Positions 59,161-64,000 of a DNA stretch of 64,000 bases are shown one piece after another. The translations under genes and the position numbers were made by a program. The stretch lies in the NCBI GenBank assembly GCA_038210445.1, contig JBBQWQ010000004.1, forward strand, positions 62,001-126,000. Reading direction: 5' to 3'. Each line of letters begins with the position of its first letter. Position 1 is the stretch's first letter. The notes beneath the pieces were generated by a model. That model saw only the letters and a program-made list of their open reading frames with translations, had not been told where the DNA came from and made no database searches. The DNA is from JABFRG01 sp038210445 (GTDB lineage: Bacteria > Myxococcota_A > Polyangia > Polyangiales > Polyangiaceae).

Positions 59161-59928
59161 ATGGGTTTTTCGCGGCGCGGTCTCCGGAGCGGTTGTTCGG
59201 TGGTGTCGTTCGGCGCGCTTCTCGCGTGCAGCAGCTCGTCTGGCGAGCCGAACGCCGCGAACGATGGGGGAGGCGCCGACGGCGGGGGCGTGGGCTCGTC
59301 CACGGAAACCAAGCAAACGGGGCGCGCGGCGGTGGTGCAGACCGCCACGCCCATTGCCGGCGCGATGGTGAGCGTGGGCGGCGCGCAGGCCACTGCCGAT
59401 GCCGACGGCAACTACGCCCTCACGGTGCCGCGCGGAAAGCCCATCACCCTCAAGCTCTCGGCGCCCGACCACCTGCAGCTCATCGAGCAGGAGTACATCG
59501 TCGACACCCCTACGTACGCCCGCGGCGACTCGCTGCTCATCAAGACCGCGACGGCGCGTCTCCTCGCGGCATTCCTTCCAGGCTATGACGAAGCCAAGGG
59601 GCTGCTCGCGGTGAAGGTCGTTGCCATGGCCGGCTGCGCCACCGAAGGGGGCACCACGCTCACCCTCGAGCCGCCCGGCGCCCAGCTCAAGTACACCAAG
59701 GGCGGCCTGCCCGACAGCAGCACCTCTGTCCTTGCTGGCGAGAACAACGGCGCGCTCTTCTACAACGTGACGCCGCGGCTCCCGGTAAAAGTCACCGCTG
59801 CACACCCCACCTGCAAGCAGCTCCCGTTTCCGGTGGAGTACCAGGGCGTGAAGTACACCGGCGCGCAGACCACCGAGGCCGGCGAGTCGTTCTCCTTCGT
59901 GCGCGTGTTCCTCGGTCCTGGTACCTGA
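59161..59928 (+). CDS. Lipoprotein with carboxypeptidase-regulatory-like domain
   Basis: The 255-residue product has a signal peptide with lipobox L-L-A-C (C23) and a Gly/Asp/Ser linker. It then has V-Q-T-A-T-P-I-A-G-A-M-V-S-V-G-G and D-A-D-G-N-Y-A-L-T-V, typical of carboxypeptidase-regulatory-like (transthyretin-fold) domains. The rest is strand-rich with two cysteines. Such domains are usually adhesion or structural modules. The ATG at 59161 is chosen (GGAG upstream) over one at 59125. Confidence 0.78.
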   Translation: MGFSRRGLRSGCSVVSFGALLACSSSSGEPNAANDGGGADGGGVGSSTETKQTGRAAVVQTATPIAGAMVSVGGAQATADADGNYALTVPRGKPITLKLSAPDHLQLIEQEYIVDTPTYARGDSLLIKTATARLLAAFLPGYDEAKGLLAVKVVAMAGCATEGGTTLTLEPPGAQLKYTKGGLPDSSTSVLAGENNGALFYNVTPRLPVKVTAAHPTCKQLPFPVEYQGVKYTGAQTTEAGESFSFVRVFLGPGT

Positions 59929-59976
59929 AGCCGCCAACGCCGTTGCGGCGCGCGCGTTCCCCCGGTAGAAAAGCGC

Positions 59977-60768
59977 ATGGCCGACGAAGCGTTTCCCATC
60001 GAAGTCTCCCAGCGCGGCAACGTGGCCATCTGGACCATCGATCGTCCGGACCGCATGAACAGCCTGTCGCGCGCTACGCTCCTGGCGCTGGGCAAGCTGA
60101 CCCGCGAGGCGATCTCGAACCCCTCGGTGCGGGCCATCGTGCTCACCGCCTCGGGCGAGAAGGCCTTCTGCGCGGGCGCCGACCTCAAAGAGCGTCAGGG
60201 CATGAGCGAGAACGACGTGCGCGTTCAGGTGGAGCTCTATCGCTCCGAGCTTGGGCCCCTCGATCGCTCGCCCAAGCCGGTCATCGCGGCGATCAACGGC
60301 GTGGCTCTCGGCGGCGGCCTCGAGCTCGCGCTGGTGTGCGATCTGCGCGTGGCCGCGGCGCATGCCATGCTGGCGTTGCCAGAGACGACGCTCGGCATCA
60401 TTCCCGGCGCCGGCGGCACCCAGCGTCTCCCGCGGGTGGTGGGCGAAGCGCGCGCCAAGGAGATGATCCTCCTCGGCCGTCGCCTCACCGCCCAAGAAGC
60501 GCTCGCCTGGGGGCTCGTCAACCGCGTCACGCCGGCTGGCAGCAGTCTGCTCGACGACACGCTGGCCTTCATCGATCCCATCGCCAACGGCGCGCCGCGG
60601 GCGCAGGCCGCGGCCCTGGAGGCCATCGACCGCGCCGCCGACACCAGCCTCGAGCTCGGACTCGAGCTCGAGAAGGTGAGCTACGACAAGGTGCTGGTGA
60701 GCGAAGACCGCCGCGAGGCCCTGGCCGCCTTCGCCGAGAAGCGAAAGCCCGCCTTCAACGGCCGCTAG
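59977..60768 (+). CDS. Enoyl-CoA hydratase/isomerase family protein
   Basis: A 263-residue crotonase-fold enzyme of CoA-ester metabolism, most likely fatty-acid beta-oxidation. Oxyanion-hole motifs C-A-G-A-D-L and G-V-A-L-G-G-G-L-E-L and the two catalytic glutamates E116 and E136 (L-P-E-T-T-L-G) are both present, so hydratase activity is plausible. The remainder G-I-I-P-G-A-G-G-T-Q-R-L-P-R is the family signature. Acyl chain preference is not readable. No other fatty-acid gene is beside it, apart from the PLP lyase further right. Confidence 0.92.
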   Translation: MADEAFPIEVSQRGNVAIWTIDRPDRMNSLSRATLLALGKLTREAISNPSVRAIVLTASGEKAFCAGADLKERQGMSENDVRVQVELYRSELGPLDRSPKPVIAAINGVALGGGLELALVCDLRVAAAHAMLALPETTLGIIPGAGGTQRLPRVVGEARAKEMILLGRRLTAQEALAWGLVNRVTPAGSSLLDDTLAFIDPIANGAPRAQAAALEAIDRAADTSLELGLELEKVSYDKVLVSEDRREALAAFAEKRKPAFNGR

Positions 60769-60782
60769 AACAACTCTCTTCT

Positions 60783-60807
60783 CCCCTCTTCCCTTCAGGG
60801 AGAGGGG
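60783..60807. terminator. Hairpin between convergent genes
   Basis: CCCC-TCT-T-CCC pairs with GGG-AGA-GGGG around a TTCA loop, with one bulged T. It lies between the stops of the hydratase (60768) and the metzincin lipoprotein (60823). Pyrimidine/purine hairpins of this kind are dispersed, in my recollection, in many GC-rich genomes. It could serve as a bidirectional terminator. Confidence 0.5.
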
Positions 60808-60822
60808 GCGGGGGGTGAGGTT

Positions 60823-62295
60823 TCAAGGGGCACTTCGCGTCAGCAGCCTTCGCGCAACCCCGCGCAAGGGCGTACTCCCAACGGAGATGCGTGCAAGCTC
60901 CACGCGATCCGCATCCCTCACCACCGGCCTTGCGTTCCCGCACGAGCCGGCCAGCACCAAGCGCTCGGCGCGCGAGAGCGCCACCCCCGGGTGACCGAAG
61001 AGGCGCCCGTAGTCGAAGGCCGTGCTGGGGCCTGCGAACGCCGTCGCCGTACCCGTGGTGAAGGCGCGGAAGATGGGCGAGCCGTGGATGACGCGGCGCT
61101 GGCTGGCCGAGGTCACCACCGGCGGTTGCGCAGCTCCCGAAGGGAACATGATGTTGGTGAAGTCTGGGCAGGCCTCGAGGTTGCCGTCGTCGATGGTGGT
61201 GCAGCGCGGGGTGTCGGGCAGCGGGTCGGCCACGCCGCCCTGGAACTCGGTGGTGTGATTGAGCCCGAGAAAATGCCCGGCCTCGTGGGCCAGCACGTAG
61301 CCCTCCATTTCCGGCGGCGCCTGCGGAATCGAGGCCAGCGCCAGCCCCGATTGATCGTTGCCCGGGGTGTTGGCCGCTCCGGGAATGCCGGCTGCGACGC
61401 CCCACCAGGCCGACTGGTCGTCGACCTCGCTGAGGAAGATGTTGAGCGCCTGGCCCTGCGGCGCCACCTTGGTCTCCTTGAAGAGCGTGCCCAGCTCCTG
61501 ATCGCTCACCGACAGATACTTGGCGGGTACGTCGAAGAAGCGCACGGTGCCGTTGCGCAGGCCGTAGAGCTGATAGACGGCCGCGAAGAACCCGGTGATT
61601 CGATTCTTCACCTCCGGCCGCGACCATGCGGCGGCGGCGGCGATGGTCTTGCCCGAACCCAAGGTGAGCCCGCCCGGCAGGTACACGTTCAGGTTCAGAA
61701 TGCCGCCGTGAAATGCGCCATCGGGTGTAGTCTGCAACTGAATCTTGCCACGCATGCCGGTGCCGCCGGTGAAGACCACCTTCCAGGTGCCAGCCTCCAC
61801 GGTTTCGCCCGTGAAGGCGCCCTGCGGCACCTGGGCGGCGGCGGTGGTGCCGATGATCGTCTCGCTGGTGGGGTGATCGCCGCCGGTGGGCGTGGCGTCC
61901 TGGAAGAAGAAGGCGCCGCTCGGCGCCTGCACCGAGCGAACCGCCAGCGACTCCGAAGCCGACGTCGACGTCACCATCACGTGAAAGCCCAAGGTGCCCG
62001 CCGGTACCTCGAAGGAGACCGGCGCATTCGCGGCCACCGCGCCCAGGTCGACCACCCCCATTGGCGCCAACGGACCGCCGTCGAACGGCGCCGGCCCCTC
62101 ATAAGGCACCTCGGCATCGACCCCCGCGTCCTTCTCTTCCTCGATGGGGGAGGGCGCGTCGAGGCCGGCGTCGGTGGCCGCCGGCCCGGGCGTCACCGTG
62201 ACCTTGGCGCCGTCGCTACAGCCGAAGAATGCAGACAGACACAGGCCCGCGCCCGCCACGAAGAGCGGACGGTCCAGAAGCAAAGTTCGTTTCAT
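60823..62295 (-). CDS. Metzincin-type zinc protease lipoprotein
   Basis: The 490-residue protein has a signal peptide with lipobox F-F-G-C (C25) and an acidic linker. A strand-rich region (about 75-200) precedes a protease domain with H-E-A-G-H-F-L-G-L-N-H (H337, E338, H341, H347), the extended zinc motif of metzincins. The three histidines bind zinc and the Glu is catalytic. GGAG lies about 5 bases before the ATG. The N-terminal region may be a pro-peptide or binding domain. A secreted predatory or processing protease is the plausible role. Confidence 0.88.
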   Translation of the reverse strand: MKRTLLLDRPLFVAGAGLCLSAFFGCSDGAKVTVTPGPAATDAGLDAPSPIEEEKDAGVDAEVPYEGPAPFDGGPLAPMGVVDLGAVAANAPVSFEVPAGTLGFHVMVTSTSASESLAVRSVQAPSGAFFFQDATPTGGDHPTSETIIGTTAAAQVPQGAFTGETVEAGTWKVVFTGGTGMRGKIQLQTTPDGAFHGGILNLNVYLPGGLTLGSGKTIAAAAAWSRPEVKNRITGFFAAVYQLYGLRNGTVRFFDVPAKYLSVSDQELGTLFKETKVAPQGQALNIFLSEVDDQSAWWGVAAGIPGAANTPGNDQSGLALASIPQAPPEMEGYVLAHEAGHFLGLNHTTEFQGGVADPLPDTPRCTTIDDGNLEACPDFTNIMFPSGAAQPPVVTSASQRRVIHGSPIFRAFTTGTATAFAGPSTAFDYGRLFGHPGVALSRAERLVLAGSCGNARPVVRDADRVELARISVGSTPLRGVARRLLTRSAP

Positions 62296-62398
62296 GGCTA
62301 CTCCAGATGCGGCGCGCCCCGTGCGCGTTCACCAGCACTTGGGAGGTGCCTGCGCAACTCGTCACGCAAATCGCGCCCGCCCTACGTTTTGTCGAGCT

Positions 62399-63844
62399 TC
62401 AGGCCTCGCGCTTGGGCGGCTGGAACATGTCGTTGACGAAGGCCGTGAGGATCGTCTCCTTGGTCTTCGAGGGCAGGCCGTTCAGGAGCGCGTTCACGTC
62501 GCCCATGCGATCGGGCATGTGCGAGCCCTCGATGCCGAAGGCTGCCATCAGCGGGCCCATGGAGGCCTCGAGGTTTCCGTTGAGCCCTTTGGCCATCTCG
62601 GTCATCTGTCCGATGATCGCCGGGTGCTCCTTTCCGCGGGCCGCCGCCACCGCTTCGCCCAGCGCCTTCACGAAACCGGCCACGTGGGGCAAGCTCCCGG
62701 CGGTGATGCTGAGGTGGATGTTCTCCTTCGAGCTGCTCCCCGCCAACTGCGGCTGCACGTAGTAGCCGCGCGCAATCATCTCGTCGGCCACGATGAAGGG
62801 CGACATCTCGTCGGAGGTGAAGCACACCAGGCTCATCTCGGGGTTGCCCATCACGCGCAGCCCCGGCGTGGCGCGAATGCCCGCGAGCACGCCGTCGGTG
62901 GCTTCCAGTGTCTGTCGCGCGGCTTCCAAGTAGCCTTCATCGCCAAAGGCGTGGAGCGTGGCCCAGGCCGCGGCAATGGGGCCGCCCGATTTCGTGGACT
63001 GAAAGGTCGGGTTCACGATGGTGTACCCGGTCCAGGAAGAGCACGCGAAGATCTGATGCTTCCGCAGCTCCTTGTTCTTGTAGAGCACCACGCTCGCGCC
63101 CTTGGGGCAGTAGGCGTACTTGTGCAGATCCATCGACATGCTGGTGACGCCCGGCACCGTGAAATCGAAGGCCGGCACCGCGCGCCCGAGACGGCGAAAG
63201 TACGGCAGCAGAAAGCCGCCGATGCAGCCATCGACGTGGCAGAGAATGCCCGCCGCCTGGGCCAGTGCAGCCACCTCGGTCACCGGATCGATGACCCCGT
63301 GCGCGTAGGAAGGCGCCGAAACCACCAGCAGCGCCGTGTTCTCGTTCATGGCCGCGCGCATGGCTTCGGGCGACGCGCGAAACGTAACGGGGTCGACGTC
63401 GACGACGACCGCTTTCACGTCGAAGTAGTGCGCGGCCTTGAAGAACGCCGCGTGGGCGGTCACCGGGAGCACGATCTCCGGCTCCGCGATCTTCTTCTCC
63501 TTGCGCGCCCAGTCGCGCGCGGTCTTCACCGCCATCATGCAGCTCTCGGTACCGCCGGTGGTGAGGTTGCCCACCACGTGCTCGTCTCCGCCCAGGTGCG
63601 ACGCGCACAGGCCCACCACCTCGTTCTCCATGCGCAGGAGGCTGGGAAAAGCCGTGGGGTCGAGGGCGTTTTCGGTGAGAAATTCGGTGAAGGCCCACTT
63701 CTGGATGGCGGTCACGTCATCCGGTGCAGGATACACGTATGCCCACACCTTGCCGTCGCGCCAGGGTAGGTCGCCCGACCGGTACGCGGCGAGCCGCTCC
63801 TGAATTTCCTGGGCGCCGAGCTTTTTGGCAGGGAGTGTCAACAT
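62399..63844 (-). CDS. PLP-dependent lyase, sphingosine-1-phosphate-lyase-like
   Basis: The 481-residue enzyme of the group II decarboxylase fold shows T-G-G-T-E-S (96-101), a histidine in T-A-H-A-A-F (H131), H-V-D-G-C-I-G-G-F (D205) and the PLP lysine in M-D-L-H-K-Y-A-Y-C-P-K-G (K242). The sequence S-x-D-x-H-K-Y-x-x-x-P-K-G together with H-V-D-x-C-x-G-G-F is that of sphingosine-1-phosphate lyase; glutamate decarboxylases differ here. Some myxobacteria make sphingolipids, which fits. It could be another long-chain-base or amino-acid lyase. I chose the ATG at 63844; upstream codons are not PLP-enzyme-like. Confidence 0.85.
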   Translation of the reverse strand: MLTLPAKKLGAQEIQERLAAYRSGDLPWRDGKVWAYVYPAPDDVTAIQKWAFTEFLTENALDPTAFPSLLRMENEVVGLCASHLGGDEHVVGNLTTGGTESCMMAVKTARDWARKEKKIAEPEIVLPVTAHAAFFKAAHYFDVKAVVVDVDPVTFRASPEAMRAAMNENTALLVVSAPSYAHGVIDPVTEVAALAQAAGILCHVDGCIGGFLLPYFRRLGRAVPAFDFTVPGVTSMSMDLHKYAYCPKGASVVLYKNKELRKHQIFACSSWTGYTIVNPTFQSTKSGGPIAAAWATLHAFGDEGYLEAARQTLEATDGVLAGIRATPGLRVMGNPEMSLVCFTSDEMSPFIVADEMIARGYYVQPQLAGSSSKENIHLSITAGSLPHVAGFVKALGEAVAAARGKEHPAIIGQMTEMAKGLNGNLEASMGPLMAAFGIEGSHMPDRMGDVNALLNGLPSKTKETILTAFVNDMFQPPKREA

Positions 63845-63956
63845 GCACTCAGGGTAGCAGATTCGGCACGATGTCCAAGGGTACATTGGGTTTCGAAAAT
63901 GCGACAACCACCGCATTGCGCCGGGGGCGCCCGGGATTAACTTGCCCAGCGATCGA

Positions 63957-64000
63957 ATGAACCAACCCTACGGATACGGCAATCCTCAGCAATTTCCCGC
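63957..64000 (+). CDS. Start of a Gly/Pro/Gln/Tyr-rich protein (partial)
   Basis: Only 14 codons are visible: an ATG at 63957 followed by N-Q-P-Y-G-Y-G-N-P-Q-Q-F-P to the window edge. Such heads are common on myxobacterial membrane and secreted proteins. No ribosome site is clear, and nothing further can be said. Confidence 0.4.
   Translation, partial: MNQPYGYGNPQQFP

Noticed and set aside
1..64000. CRISPR arrays, insertion sequences, integrases, prophage or origin elements
   Set aside because: I looked for regularly spaced repeats, transposase motifs, att-like duplications and clustered initiator boxes and saw none. The only tandem repeats are short and lie in or beside genes.

Overview
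The window looks like a piece of chromosome from a high-GC member of the Myxococcota, most likely the Polyangia/Sorangium side of the phylum. This is an inference from content, not from a database match. The grounds are GC-rich codon use with many GTG starts, three eukaryotic-like Ser/Thr kinases in 64 kb, a type IV pilus pilMNOP/pilQ set, many secreted lipoproteins with Asp/Gly/Ser linkers, RCC1-type and metzincin lipoproteins, and a sphingosine-phosphate-lyase-like enzyme. I saw no tRNA, rRNA, CRISPR array, prophage, insertion sequence or integrase. Gene density is high and strands alternate in short operons.

Layout. 0-4.6 kb: end of an ATP-grasp-like gene, a secreted hypothetical, a putative 2OG-Fe(II) oxygenase, a TPR-like protein coupled to a trypsin-like lipoprotein protease, and an M15-like peptidase lipoprotein behind a possible sigma-54 promoter. 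4.8-8.3 kb: glmS (amino-sugar supply for the cell wall) and a membrane Ser/Thr kinase. 8.3-10.7 kb (minus): a VKOR-thioredoxin fusion, an eight-cysteine lipoprotein and a BtuF-like binding protein. 10.8-14.9 kb: RNase R and two tandem coiled-coil/cysteine-motif membrane proteins. 14.9-17.7 kb (minus): a pilin-like protein, a seven-repeat RCC1 lipoprotein and a CbpA-type DnaJ. 18-20.3 kb: an NlpC/P60-like lipoprotein and a receptor-like kinase with a 28-cysteine outer domain. A 47-codon lysine-rich gene lies at 20446-20589 on the minus strand.

20.7-29.3 kb: a YkgJ-type cysteine cluster protein, trpS with a coupled lipoprotein, a beta-class DNA methyltransferase, a chemoreceptor without a sensor domain followed by a CPBP protease, an ankyrin protein, a GNAT acetyltransferase and ybeY. 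29.6-36.5 kb: an HU-like protein with a leader hairpin, a zinc-ribbon kinase translationally coupled to lnt, a sirtuin, a secreted hypothetical, a membrane hypothetical and an RluA-type pseudouridine synthase. 36.5-40.7 kb: a large protein with two NAGPA-like halves, a small lipoprotein and a LysM/M15 peptidase.

40.9-56.4 kb is the most coherent block. pilM-pilN-pilO-pilP (inner-membrane alignment complex) are overlapped or closely spaced. They are followed by a GDAA-repeat lipoprotein, a giant thioester alpha-2-macroglobulin, PBP1C, a small lipoprotein and a divergent C2-like lipoprotein, and only then by pilQ, the outer-membrane secretin. Pilus assembly and an envelope defence/cell-wall repair pair are therefore interleaved. 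The right end holds an M1 aminopeptidase with HEAT repeats, a regulatory-like-domain lipoprotein, an enoyl-CoA hydratase, a metzincin lipoprotein and the sphingosine-phosphate-lyase-like PLP enzyme. The start of one further gene runs off the window.

The general theme is cell-envelope biology: disulfide formation, lipoprotein maturation, peptidoglycan enzymes, pili and kinases that span the membrane. No single locus stands out as a clearly new system. The best candidates are the VKOR/eight-cysteine lipoprotein operon, the tandem cysteine-motif membrane proteins, the duplicated NAGPA-like protein, and the split pil locus carrying alpha-2-macroglobulin and PBP1C.
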